Source: Pyramidobacter porci (lineage in GTDB: Bacteria > Synergistota > Synergistia > Synergistales > Dethiosulfovibrionaceae). From it: 64,000 nt of DNA. Where the stretch lies: assembly GCF_009695745.1 (NCBI RefSeq), contig NZ_VUNH01000003.1, forward strand, positions 124,001 through 188,000, in the 5' to 3' direction. The notes under the pieces are model-generated. The model worked only from the letters and a program-made list of their open reading frames with translations, did no database searches and was not told the DNA's origin. The position numbers and the translations under genes were made by a program. Each line of letters opens with the position of its first letter. Within the stretch, counting starts at the first letter, position 1. Positions 30,077 to 40,613 of this stretch are shown piece by piece.

Positions 30077-30112
30077 CAGCCGTCTTGTCGTGAACAGGGC
30101 GGCTGTTTTTTT
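30077..30112 (+). terminator. Attenuator terminator in the metF leader
   Basis: An 8-bp stem with one G-T pair (30077-30084 with 30098-30105) directly followed by seven T. It lies 34 bases before metF, so it must be read through or prevented for the operon to be expressed. Confidence 0.75.
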
Positions 30113-30145
30113 ATGGAAATTTGAGGTAAAAGGAGTCGTGTCCAA

Positions 30146-31024
30146 ATGAACAACGCTTTTGAAAAGATGCTTCCCAATTTCTCCTTCGAAATTTTTCCTC
30201 CGAAGAGGACCGGCAGTCTGGAATCGGTTTACGGCACGGTAGACGCGCTGGCCAGCCTGCATCCCGACCTGATCAGCGTCACGTACGGCGCGGGCGGTTC
30301 GAACCGCGACAACACGATCGAAATCGCCTCCACGATCCAGAATCGTTACATGCTGCCCGCCGTAGCTCATCTGACCTGCGTGGGCAGTTCGCTGGAACAG
30401 ACCGACGCGCTGCTGGCGGAGCTGAAGGAAAAAGGCGTGCGCACGATTCTGGCGCTGCGAGGCGACCGCCGCGCCGACGCGGATTTTGGGGACGGTTACT
30501 TCAAGCACGCGGCGGAACTTGTGGCTCACATCAAGAAAAATTACGATTTTCGCGTGCTGGGGGCCTGTTATCCGGAGAAACATCCCGAAGCGCCTTCGCT
30601 GGAAGCCGATATCGCCCATCTGAAGGAAAAGGTCGACGCCGGCGTGGACGCGCTGATCACTCAGCTCTTCCTGAACAACGACGATTTTTATCGCTTTCGC
30701 GATCTGGCGCAGAAAGCCGGCATCAACGTCCCGATCATCGCCGGCATCATGCCGATCACTCAGGCCAGCATGCTGGACAAAGTGGTCTCCCTGTGCGGCG
30801 CTTCGGTCCCGCCGGCGGTGCGGCGCTTTGTGGACGCTTACGGCCATAACGCCGAAGCCATCCGGGAAGCGGGGATCGCTTACGCGGCGTCGCAGATCGT
30901 CGATCTGCTCGCGTCGGGCGTGGAGGGCATTCACATTTACAGCATGAACAAGGCTGGCGTCACTCGCCAGATCGCCCAAAATATTCACGGCATCCTTTAT
31001 TCGCTGCGGGTGAAGAAATCCTGA
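30146..31024 (+). CDS. metF: 5,10-methylenetetrahydrofolate reductase
   Basis: A 292-residue flavoprotein of TIM-barrel fold; ATG 30146 behind AAAAGGAG. Family blocks: FSFEIFPPKRTGSLE at the N-terminus, LISVTYGAGGS, HLTCVGSS, ILALRGDRR, the CYPEKHPEA segment, ITQLFLNNDDFYRF and the GIMPITQ strand. It reduces methylene-THF to methyl-THF, the methyl donor for MetH encoded two genes on. Its stop overlaps the next start by one base. Confidence 0.96.
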   Translation: MNNAFEKMLPNFSFEIFPPKRTGSLESVYGTVDALASLHPDLISVTYGAGGSNRDNTIEIASTIQNRYMLPAVAHLTCVGSSLEQTDALLAELKEKGVRTILALRGDRRADADFGDGYFKHAAELVAHIKKNYDFRVLGACYPEKHPEAPSLEADIAHLKEKVDAGVDALITQLFLNNDDFYRFRDLAQKAGINVPIIAGIMPITQASMLDKVVSLCGASVPPAVRRFVDAYGHNAEAIREAGIAYAASQIVDLLASGVEGIHIYSMNKAGVTRQIAQNIHGILYSLRVKKS

Positions 31025-31681
31025 TGGAACCGACGCGCAGACAGTTGGAAGAAGCGTTGCGCTATCTCCGCGTGCCTGTTGGGGGGCGCGAGGAAATGTT
31101 GGAGCTGGCGCGCGCCGGTTTCGCGGAGCTGGGCAGCTGCGCGAAACCGCGCAAAGTCTGGGGACGGTTCCCGCTGACGGTCGGGGAGCGCGGCATCGCG
31201 CTGGGCGACGGCTCGGTGATCTGTGTCTCGCGCGATCTGTCCCGACTGTTCAAAAACTGCCGTTCCTGCATCGTCATGGCGGTGACGCTGGGGCCGGAGG
31301 TTGACCGCCGCACGCAGCTTCTCGGCCGCGGCAGCATGAGCCGGGCGCTGTGCCTTGACGCCTGCGCGTCCGTGCGGGCCGATTCGCTTTGCGACGAGAT
31401 CGAAGACGAAGTCGAGGAAACGCTGCGCGAGGGCGAGTATCTGACGCTGCGTTTCAGCCCCGGTTACGGCGACGTCCCCATGGAGTTTACCGGCGATCTG
31501 CTCCGGCTTGTCGACGCGGAGCGCCGCATCGGCCTGACGATGACGCGGAAGGGCATGATGATTCCTATCAAGTCGGTGACGGCGCTGATCGGGATTTCCA
31601 GCGTACCGGAACAGCGGCGGCGCAGCTGCGACGACTGCTCCTTTGCGGCCTGCCAATACAGAAGAAAGGGCGGTTTCTGCC

Positions 31682-31698
<17 letters not shown>
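31024..31698 (+). CDS. Stand-alone methionine synthase reactivation-domain protein
   Basis: A 224-residue protein corresponding to the C-terminal activation domain of cobalamin-dependent methionine synthase, encoded as a separate gene. Signature stretches are LRFSPGYGDVPMEFTGDLLRLVDAERRIGLTMT and MMIPIKSVTALIGIS, which match the SAM-binding R-x-x-x-G-Y-P/S-GYGD region and PxKSVTA block. It ends in a cysteine cluster (SCDDCSFAACQYRRKGGFC) as in TM0269-like proteins. It should rebind SAM and flavodoxin/ferredoxin to rescue oxidised cob(II)alamin on MetH. It sits between metF and metH with overlapping ends. Confidence 0.88.
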
Positions 31699-34075
<2,377 letters not shown>

Positions 34076-34076
34076 G

Positions 34077-34116
34077 AAAAGGGATCTGACCTCGGCATGA
34101 GTTCAGATCCCTTTTT
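34077..34116. terminator. Bidirectional terminator between metH and the nucleoside phosphorylase
   Basis: A 13-bp stem made of AAAA+9 bp (34077-34089) and 9 bp+TTTT (34103-34115), serving both converging units. Confidence 0.85.
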
Positions 34117-34180
34117 GATTGCTTCTGACGGCGACGTGCGGAAAAAATTCGCCGTGCGGCGCTTGCGCACGCCGCGCCTT

Positions 34181-35011
34181 TTACCCGAGCCGCGGCGTCC
34201 AGTGCTTCTTGCCGGCGGCGCGTTTTTTCGCGTCGCGGCCGCAGAGGATCTGAACCGCCCGATTGCAGGCGGCCATGGCCGGTTCGAGCGGAACCGAGAG
34301 CATCTCGTCGGTGACGCGGTTGGCGACGGCCACGCAGAGGCAGCCGCTGCGGAAGCCGTACAGGTTGCTCATCGTGAAGAGCGTGGCCGCTTCCATCTCG
34401 AAATTGAGCACACGGGCGCGGCGCATGTCCTCGACGATGTTCTCGAAGAACGACTGCCGGTAGCCGCGGTAACCGGGACGCCCCTGACCGCAGTGGAACG
34501 AGCCGGTGGAGCAGGTGAGCCCCACGTGATACGCCAGGTCGAGTTCCTCGCAGGCCTCGATCAGCGCCAGCGTCACCTCGTGATCGGCGGAGGCCGGATA
34601 GCGGTCTTCCACGTAGAGATTGCTGGCGCCGTCGTGACGCACCGCCGCCGTGTTGACGATCAGATCGCCGCAGGCGATGTCTTTCTGGATGACGCCGCAG
34701 GTGCCGAGGCGGATGAACGTGTCGGCGCCGACGCGGAGCAATTCTTCCACGGCGATGGCAGTCGAGGGGCCGCCCATGCCCGTGGAAGTGACGGAAACGG
34801 GCGCGCCGCCGGTCGCTCCCGTAAACGTGCGGTGCTCGCGGTTGCCGGCGACGAAGCGCCGCTCGTCCCATGTCGCGGCGATCAAGTCGGCGCGGCCGGG
34901 ATCGCCGGGCAAAAACACATAAGGCGCCACGTCGCCGGGCGCGCACTGGATGTGGTACTGCCGACCCCCCATCTCCGGCGCGTCGGCGCTGGATTTCCAG
35001 TTTTCCGTCAT
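34181..35011 (-). CDS. udp: Uridine phosphorylase-like nucleoside phosphorylase
   Basis: A 276-residue cytosolic enzyme of the PNP/UDP family, ATG 35011 after AGAAGGAGTG. Features: phosphate-binding FLPGDPGRADLIAA and the NREHRTFTG stretch, SVTSTGMGGPSTAI, RLGTCGV, and the NFEMEAATLF motif that contacts the ribose. It cleaves (deoxy)uridine or related nucleosides with phosphate to base and pentose-1-phosphate. The family is clear; preference for uridine over other nucleosides is inferred from length and motif style. Confidence 0.85.
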   Translation of the reverse strand: MTENWKSSADAPEMGGRQYHIQCAPGDVAPYVFLPGDPGRADLIAATWDERRFVAGNREHRTFTGATGGAPVSVTSTGMGGPSTAIAVEELLRVGADTFIRLGTCGVIQKDIACGDLIVNTAAVRHDGASNLYVEDRYPASADHEVTLALIEACEELDLAYHVGLTCSTGSFHCGQGRPGYRGYRQSFFENIVEDMRRARVLNFEMEAATLFTMSNLYGFRSGCLCVAVANRVTDEMLSVPLEPAMAACNRAVQILCGRDAKKRAAGKKHWTPRLG

Positions 35012-35070
35012 GATCAGGTCACTCCTTCTGCGCCGTTGAAATTCAATGACAGCGCGAAACTTTACGAAAA

Positions 35071-35099
35071 ATTATAACATGACAGCGAAAAGACGACAA
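35071..35099 (-). promoter_or_regulatory. Promoter for the nucleoside phosphorylase
   Basis: On the minus strand: -35 TTGTCG (35099-35094), 17-base spacer, -10 TATAAT (35076-35071). Its -35 touches the terminator of the AsmA-like gene upstream. Confidence 0.7.
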
Positions 35100-35131
35100 A
35101 AGCCCGTGCGGCTGAAATGCACGGGCTTTTG
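35097..35131. terminator. Terminator after the AsmA-like gene
   Basis: A 13-bp perfect stem (35097-35109 with 35119-35131) with A/T-rich outer ends; on the minus strand it ends the AsmA-like transcript. Confidence 0.8.
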
Positions 35132-35156
35132 CGAACTTGCGGAAGACGGGACGCGC

Positions 35157-38100
35157 TTATTTCTTTTTGCCGTTTTTGTCTTTCGTTTTGAGCTTGGCGG
35201 GATCGGGGCCGACGGGAAGAGGATAGCTGAGAGAGTAGCGCTGATACGTTTTTTTCTGCCCGGCGTCTTCGGTCCAGTCGGTGGTCGCCACGTCGGCATA
35301 GCTGCCTTCGCCTCCGAATTTCATCAGGCCGATGTTGAACTCTCCGTAATTTTTGCCGGAAACTTCCAGATCGAAGTCGCGGAACTGCGTGGCGAGGCTG
35401 CCGCCGATGAATTTTTGCAGGAAGTTGGAGGCGAGGCTTTCGGCGGAAACGTTGCCCGACACGCCGGCCTGCATGACGGCGCCGAGCCCGCCTAGCAAAC
35501 CGTTGAGAACGCGCATGTTGACGCTGCCGCTGACGAGCATGTGGTACACGTTGTCGCCGCGCTGCAGCAGATCTTTGGGGATCATGGCGGGATCCAGTCT
35601 GGGGAGCGTGCGTCCCCGCTTCCATGCCGTGCCGGTGAAGGAAACGAAGTGAAAGAACGTGTCGTCGGGCCAGGCCGTGATGGCGCTGCCGGGCAGGACG
35701 AAGACCTCGCCGTCGTTGACGTTGAAGAAAACGTTGCCGTGCTGGATCTTGAACGGGTCTTTACCGGTGACGGCAAGTTGTCCCGGATATTTGTCGACGA
35801 CGACGTCCCGGATGCGGATCCTGCCGTCGCCCTGCACCAGCGTGGTCAGGCCGGAACGGACTGTGCCCCTGAAGCTGACTTCGCTTTTCCCGGCGAGCTG
35901 CGCCGGCGGCGCAAAAGGCGCGGCAAGGCGGTTCAGGTCGATGTCCTTGCCGTTCAGCTGCACCGAATAAGTTCCTTTGGCCACGTCGCCGTCCGCTTTT
36001 ACATGGAACGTGCCGCCACCGAGTTCGAACTGTCCGTCGGGAATATCCATTTTGTTCTGTCTGAAAGCGAAGGGAATCAGCACGTTGCTTACCGGCGCCT
36101 GCGCAACGGTGACGAGCGGCGAAGCGGCCTGACCGGTCAGACTGACGTCGCTGCCGTCGATCTCGCTGTGGACGGCGAGCGAAACGCGGCCGTCCGCGAC
36201 GCCGGTCAGAGAGGGATCGAGCGCGTCGAGGCGGACCGTGGTGGCCGTCACGTCGAACGCGCCTTTCAGTCCCTTTTTGAAATCCACCGTGCCGGTGATC
36301 TCGGAGCGGCGGTCGCCCAAGGCGATCGAAGCCTTTACGTCGACATGACTGTCTTTTAACTCGGCCGCGCCTTTGGGATTGACGATCTTGAATCCGCTGA
36401 CCTGGATCTCTTCGCTTTCCAGTTCGGCGCTGACGTGCGGTCTTTCCAGAGAACCCTTGACGAGGAGAGAGGCCGTCACGCTGCCGGCAAATTTCATCGT
36501 GTTGGGAAGGATTTCCGTCAAATCCATTTTTTCCACGTCGAGCCGCAGGTCGAGCGACGAGCGGCGCCTGTCGAGCGGCAGGACGACGGTTCCGCCGCCG
36601 CCGAAGGGAGCGTCACGTTTGGTGCGCCCTTTCGTCTCCACGTTTATCTTTTCGCGGCCGCCGCTGACGTTCAAGGCGACTTCTTTGACGCCGAACTGAC
36701 CGGCGTCCAGCCTGTCGATGCGCGAATCGAGCGCGAGCTCGGGCCTGGCCGTCGTGCCTCCCAGATGAAATGTGCCATGAACAGTGCCGCTGACGGTCCT
36801 GCCGGGAACGGCCGAGCCGAGGTCGAGGCGTTCGGCCAGACCGTTCAGATCGAGCGCCGGCGCCTTGCCGGTCAGGCCGACGGTTCCCTGAAGCTGGACG
36901 CGCCCCTTGAAGACGTGGGCGGAAAGATGCTCTACCGTCAGTTCCTTGCGGCCGGCCAGCACGTCGGCCGCAATATCGGAAACCACGTACTGCTTCTGGA
37001 CCGTCAGGCGCGGCAGACGCATCGACAGGCGGGCTTTCGGCTGCGCCAGCGTGCCCGTGACGCCGAGCTCGGCATGGAGCGCGCCGTCGAGCCCTGCGCT
37101 TGCGGTTTCGGGAAAACATGAAGCAAGGTTTTTCAGCGCCAGCGAGGGCATTGAAGCCTTTACGTCCAGCGCCGCGTCCGGCGTCAGCCCCAGCGAGCCT
37201 TTGACCGAAAGCGGCGAACCCAGAAGATTTGCGGAGAGGTCCATCTGCACGGCGGCGCCGTTCAGGCTGACGACGCCCTCCACGTTGTCGGCCCGGTATT
37301 TTTGGTAAGCGATGTCGCCGTTTTTCAGAGCGATCGTGCCCGTCGGCCGGGCAAGGGATCCCGCGATATGCGCCCGAAGGCTTTCCAACGTGCTTGCCCC
37401 CAGCCCGGGAACCCACTTGCGCAAAGGCTTGAAGTCAACTTTTTGCAGCGTCAGGTCGGCGGCGATGCGCGGATCCTTGGCCGCCGCGTCGATGGAAGCG
37501 CTGCCTTTGACGAGAGCGCCGAGCAGCGTGCCTTCGAGTTTTTTCAGCGCGATCTGCCCGTCTTGCAGCGACGCCTGCATCTGCACGTCGCTTTGCAGCG
37601 CGCGCAGGCGCAGTTCGACCCGTTCCGGCAGGCCCGTTTCCGTGACGGCGAACGTGCCGTCGAGGCGAATCTGTTCCTTTAAATAATCGGCGTCGAGTTC
37701 CAGCGTGTAGGCCAGTTTGTTCGGTTCCGGCTGTTCGACGCTCAGGCGTTCGACCCGCCAGCCCAGAGAACCGGACAGATCCCTGGCGATGAAACTTTGC
37801 GGCGTGACGATCGACAAAAGGGCGATCCCATCTCCGTCTTTCGAGGGCTTTTGAGGCGGAGCGGGAAAATCTTTTTGTGCCGCGGCGGCCAGCCGCGCCA
37901 GCCGGTTCTCTTTGACGCGCAGCCCTTCCAGCTCGCCGCGCAGGATCACTTTGCGCCGCCGCCAGCTTTCTTCGGGATCGACGGCGACGAAAATTCTCCG
38001 CACGGCGACGATGGCGGGGTCGTTTTTGTCGCCGACGGTCAGTCCGAGCAGTTCGTAACCGTCGAACGGACTGCCGCCGAACTTTTCGAAGGCAGCGCTG

Positions 38101-38345
38101 AGATACTGCATTTTCGAAAAGTATTTGCCCGCACCGAAGGCGACGATGTCGGTGACCAGCGGTCCCCCCCAGATCACGAAGCCAGCCAGCCCGACCATAA
38201 TCGCAACCAGCGCCAGGAATATCTTGGGAACGAGAGACCAGCGAAGTCGTTTTTTGCCGTTCCGCTTTTGAGGAAGCGGGGCTTTGTCTTTTATCGCGTC
38301 GATGATCATCAACCCCATTCCAGCAACGCCCTGGTAAATGTCCAT
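35157..38345 (-). CDS. Large AsmA/TamB-like inner-membrane-anchored envelope protein
   Basis: About 1062 residues. ATG 38345 is the first start downstream of the promoter; ATGs at 38318 or 38309 are also possible, and none has a good ribosome site. After a basic cytoplasmic segment comes one transmembrane helix (LVPKIFLALVAIMVGLAGFVIWGG, about 40-63 of this start), then around 1000 residues of repeating amphipathic beta strands typical of AsmA-like proteins, with a C-terminal region (about 880-1040: IHHGNVFFNVND..., ITAWPDDTFFHFVSF) like the AsmA family end domain. Such proteins bridge the periplasm and are thought to carry phospholipids to the outer membrane. Single-gene unit. Confidence 0.8.
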   Translation of the reverse strand: MDIYQGVAGMGLMIIDAIKDKAPLPQKRNGKKRLRWSLVPKIFLALVAIMVGLAGFVIWGGPLVTDIVAFGAGKYFSKMQYLSAAFEKFGGSPFDGYELLGLTVGDKNDPAIVAVRRIFVAVDPEESWRRRKVILRGELEGLRVKENRLARLAAAAQKDFPAPPQKPSKDGDGIALLSIVTPQSFIARDLSGSLGWRVERLSVEQPEPNKLAYTLELDADYLKEQIRLDGTFAVTETGLPERVELRLRALQSDVQMQASLQDGQIALKKLEGTLLGALVKGSASIDAAAKDPRIAADLTLQKVDFKPLRKWVPGLGASTLESLRAHIAGSLARPTGTIALKNGDIAYQKYRADNVEGVVSLNGAAVQMDLSANLLGSPLSVKGSLGLTPDAALDVKASMPSLALKNLASCFPETASAGLDGALHAELGVTGTLAQPKARLSMRLPRLTVQKQYVVSDIAADVLAGRKELTVEHLSAHVFKGRVQLQGTVGLTGKAPALDLNGLAERLDLGSAVPGRTVSGTVHGTFHLGGTTARPELALDSRIDRLDAGQFGVKEVALNVSGGREKINVETKGRTKRDAPFGGGGTVVLPLDRRRSSLDLRLDVEKMDLTEILPNTMKFAGSVTASLLVKGSLERPHVSAELESEEIQVSGFKIVNPKGAAELKDSHVDVKASIALGDRRSEITGTVDFKKGLKGAFDVTATTVRLDALDPSLTGVADGRVSLAVHSEIDGSDVSLTGQAASPLVTVAQAPVSNVLIPFAFRQNKMDIPDGQFELGGGTFHVKADGDVAKGTYSVQLNGKDIDLNRLAAPFAPPAQLAGKSEVSFRGTVRSGLTTLVQGDGRIRIRDVVVDKYPGQLAVTGKDPFKIQHGNVFFNVNDGEVFVLPGSAITAWPDDTFFHFVSFTGTAWKRGRTLPRLDPAMIPKDLLQRGDNVYHMLVSGSVNMRVLNGLLGGLGAVMQAGVSGNVSAESLASNFLQKFIGGSLATQFRDFDLEVSGKNYGEFNIGLMKFGGEGSYADVATTDWTEDAGQKKTYQRYSLSYPLPVGPDPAKLKTKDKNGKKK

Positions 38346-38370
38346 GGAATTTTTTGATACTGCGAATTTC

Positions 38371-38399
38371 ATTGTAATATTTTGAAGGACCTCAGGCAA
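38371..38399 (-). promoter_or_regulatory. Promoter for the AsmA-like gene
   Basis: On the minus strand: -35 TTGCCT (38399-38394), 17-base spacer, -10 TACAAT (38376-38371). It argues against start codons upstream of about 38365. Confidence 0.6.
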
Positions 38400-38546
38400 G
38401 AGGACATGGGAAGAGTTCCTCATGGTTCGTCAGGCGGGACGTTCGATTGCCCGCACGGCAGAGAGCGGTTTCGCCGGATGAAATGGGGCCCGCGGCAAAA
38501 TCGGACATCCTGTTCTCTTCAGCAGCACCGATGTGCCGGAGTGGTG

Positions 38547-38552
38547 TATAAT
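38547..38552 (+). promoter_or_regulatory. -10 element ahead of the small protein/ArsA pair
   Basis: A perfect TATAAT with no clear -35 partner, about 60 bases upstream of GTG 38611. The rest of 38400-38610 shows nothing recognisable. Confidence 0.45.
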
Positions 38553-38610
38553 AAGCAAAACGGCGAGCTGTGCGGGATGAGATGACGATTATGCGTAGAG
38601 GTGAAGTGGA

Positions 38611-38907
38611 GTGAACGGAACTTTTAAAGAAAAAATGGCCGTCGCGTGGGAGTGGATTCGTCTCTTTTTCTGGGGAGCTTCGTTTGACAAGCGCATGGGC
38701 GTTGTTCGCAAGGAGGCTTACGACGTCAACGACGAGCTGATGCTGCTGCTTTTCGGCGATTATCTGGGCATTCCCAATCCGGTTTCCTACTATATGATGG
38801 AGCTGCTGCCTTACATTGCGAAGGATATCCCCGGCTGGGAGCGCCGCATGATGAACCGGCAGATGCTCATCGCGGAAAAGGCTGGACAGTACGGATTTGA
38901 CGGCTAA
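38611..38907 (+). CDS. Small protein of unknown function upstream of the ArsA-like ATPase
   Basis: A 98-residue protein starting at GTG 38611 (AGGTGAAGTG upstream). It has a tryptophan-rich N-terminus (EWIRLFFWGASFDKRMG), then FGDYLGIPNPVSYYMMELLPYIAKDIPGWERR. It is probably soluble and helical, possibly peripherally membrane-associated. I do not recognise the family. It lies 10 bases before the ArsA gene start, so the two are almost certainly co-translated and may work together. Confidence 0.75.
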   Translation: MNGTFKEKMAVAWEWIRLFFWGASFDKRMGVVRKEAYDVNDELMLLLFGDYLGIPNPVSYYMMELLPYIAKDIPGWERRMMNRQMLIAEKAGQYGFDG

Positions 38908-38917
38908 GGAGAAAATC

Positions 38918-39880
38918 ATGGCTTATAAACGGTTCACATTCTTCGGCGGCAAGGGCGGTACCGGCAAGACAACGTGTTCGTCGGCTTATGCGCTTCATCT
39001 GGCTCGCCAAGGTGTGCGCACGCTGGCGGTGTCCACTGATCCGGCTCATTCTCTGGCCGATGCGTTTGGCACCGGAATCGGCAGCTCAGTGGTCAAGCTC
39101 GAGGAGAATCTCTGGGGACTGGAGATCGACGCTGCGCTCGAAGCGAAGAAATACATGGAAGGCATTCGCGAACAGATGCGCCAGATCGTCAGTCCCGCGA
39201 TTGTGGAGGAGGTCGACAAGCAGCTGCGCATTGCTTATGTGTCTCCCGGTTCGGAAGAATCGGCGATCTTCGATTGTTTTGTCGATCTGATGGAGCAAGC
39301 GGGGCAGAAGTACGACGCGATCGTTTTCGACACGGCCCCAACCGGGCACACGCTGCGTCTGTTGACGTTGCCCGAAGTGCTCGGCATGTGGATGGAACAT
39401 CTGCTGGAGAAGCGCCGCAAAGCTATGGATATGATGCGTCTGGCCTCTCATTATGAACGCGACCTGCTTGAGAAGCTGAAAGAAGATCCCGTTTTCGATC
39501 TTTTGACTCGCCGCCGCGACCGTTTCCAGCGTGCCCGCGAATTATTGACCAATCACGAACTGACGACCTTCCACTTTGTGCTCAACGCCGAAAAATTGGC
39601 AGTTCTCGAAACGGAGCGAGCCGTGGCCCTGATGAATGAGTTCGAAATCGCCGTGGGGCCGCTGATCGTCAACCGCGTCATGCCGCCGGAAACGGGAAGT
39701 TTTTTCGAGAAAAAAAGGGCTCAGCAGACTCAATATCTCGAGCAGATCCAAAAAGAGTTCGGACAGTACGGCATCGTGCAGTTGCCGATGCTCGACGGCG
39801 ACATCGAAGGCATGCAGGAGCTGGAAAAGCTCCTGCCCCTGCTGGCCGTGCTCGACGCGGAGAAAATCGCCGCCTCGTGA
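38918..39880 (+). CDS. ArsA/Get3-type single-domain ATPase
   Basis: A 320-residue P-loop ATPase of the SIMIBI class; ATG 38918 with AAGGAG 6 bases upstream is chosen over TTG 38897. The deviant Walker A GGKGGTGKTT (10-19), switch I STDPAHSLAD and switch II DTAPTGHTLRLL are canonical. There is one ATPase domain, as in Get3 and many bacterial homologues, not the two of plasmid ArsA. No arsB, arsR, arsC or arsD is near, and the cysteine pair for arsenite is not evident, so arsenic resistance is unlikely; a targeting or chaperone-like role for tail-anchored membrane proteins or an unknown partner is possible. Confidence 0.85.
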   Translation: MAYKRFTFFGGKGGTGKTTCSSAYALHLARQGVRTLAVSTDPAHSLADAFGTGIGSSVVKLEENLWGLEIDAALEAKKYMEGIREQMRQIVSPAIVEEVDKQLRIAYVSPGSEESAIFDCFVDLMEQAGQKYDAIVFDTAPTGHTLRLLTLPEVLGMWMEHLLEKRRKAMDMMRLASHYERDLLEKLKEDPVFDLLTRRRDRFQRARELLTNHELTTFHFVLNAEKLAVLETERAVALMNEFEIAVGPLIVNRVMPPETGSFFEKKRAQQTQYLEQIQKEFGQYGIVQLPMLDGDIEGMQELEKLLPLLAVLDAEKIAAS

Positions 39881-39891
39881 CGCGACGGCAC

Positions 39892-39936
39892 AGAAGCGGA
39901 CGGAAGACGCCCAGCGCCTTCCGCCCGCTTCCCTCT
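39892..39936. terminator. Terminator between the ArsA-like gene and the glycosylase
   Basis: A 14-bp stem with one mismatch (39892-39905 with 39917-39930) followed by CCTCTTTT. Confidence 0.65.
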
Positions 39937-39951
39937 TTTGCGAGCGCGCTC

Positions 39952-40437
39952 CTACAGCCAGGGAAGAATGGCGCCGTAGGCGGCGCAAAGCCGTTCGAAA
40001 GATACGGCGCAGTTGGCAGGACTGGTGGAGGGAAGCGCTATCGCGGGATGTTTCGTAACCGGCTCAATCAGTTTGCGGTAAAAAGCGGCTGATTTTGCGC
40101 CAGTGCAGAAAATGGCCTGAATCGGAGCGCGATCGAGAACGACCGATAGATCGTTGGGCACCGGGCGCTTGATCGAGGCGTCGCTGGCGCCTTCGATCTC
40201 GCACGAGCGCAGCACGTCCCACAGAGCGATACGATGGCGAAGGACGAACCCTCGCCGAGCCTCTCGGTCGAAAGGAATCTCGCTTTTGAAAAGCGCCGCC
40301 AGAACTTTCCAGAAACGGTTCTGCGGGTGGGCGTAATAGAACCCGGCTTCCCGCGATTTCGGCGAGGGCATGGTGCCGAGGATCAGAACGCGAGATGAGG
40401 CGTCGAAAACAGGTTCCAGAGGATGAACGATGAGCAT
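39952..40437 (-). CDS. Uracil-DNA-glycosylase superfamily DNA-deoxyinosine glycosylase
   Basis: A 161-residue enzyme; ATG 40437 after AGGAGG. The N-terminal RVLILGTMPSPKSREAGFYYAHPQNRFW block and the C-terminal ALPSTSPANC box are the hallmarks of the family 6 hypoxanthine-DNA glycosylases (UDG superfamily). It removes deoxyinosine, formed by adenine deamination, to start base excision repair. Length fits the family (about 160). A longer in-frame start would lie upstream of the promoter. Single gene. Confidence 0.87.
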   Translation of the reverse strand: MLIVHPLEPVFDASSRVLILGTMPSPKSREAGFYYAHPQNRFWKVLAALFKSEIPFDREARRGFVLRHRIALWDVLRSCEIEGASDASIKRPVPNDLSVVLDRAPIQAIFCTGAKSAAFYRKLIEPVTKHPAIALPSTSPANCAVSFERLCAAYGAILPWL

Positions 40438-40477
40438 ATGGTTTTCCTCCTGCGCAAAGACGTGTGACCTTATTCTT

Positions 40478-40506
40478 ATTATAGAGCAGTCGCCAGTTGG
40501 ATTAAA
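40478..40506 (-). promoter_or_regulatory. Promoter for the deoxyinosine glycosylase gene
   Basis: On the minus strand: TTTAAT (40506-40501), 17-base spacer, TATAAT (40483-40478). Confidence 0.6.
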
Positions 40507-40521
40507 GTGGAACGCGCCGGT

Positions 40522-40550
40522 TTGATTCGCACCGTGCAAAAGAGTACAAT
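40522..40550 (+). promoter_or_regulatory. Promoter for the HD-domain gene
   Basis: -35 TTGATT (40522-40527), 17-base spacer, -10 TACAAT (40545-40550). Confidence 0.7.
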
Positions 40551-40613
40551 AAAAGACACGCCGCCGCAGGGCGGCTCTTTCATCCGAAAATTTTCAGGGG
40601 AGGTTGTTGCGCG

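Noticed and set aside
38918-39880. Arsenite-resistance ATPase
   Set aside because: The fold is ArsA/Get3, but no arsenical pump, regulator or reductase is nearby and a metal-binding cysteine pair is not evident.
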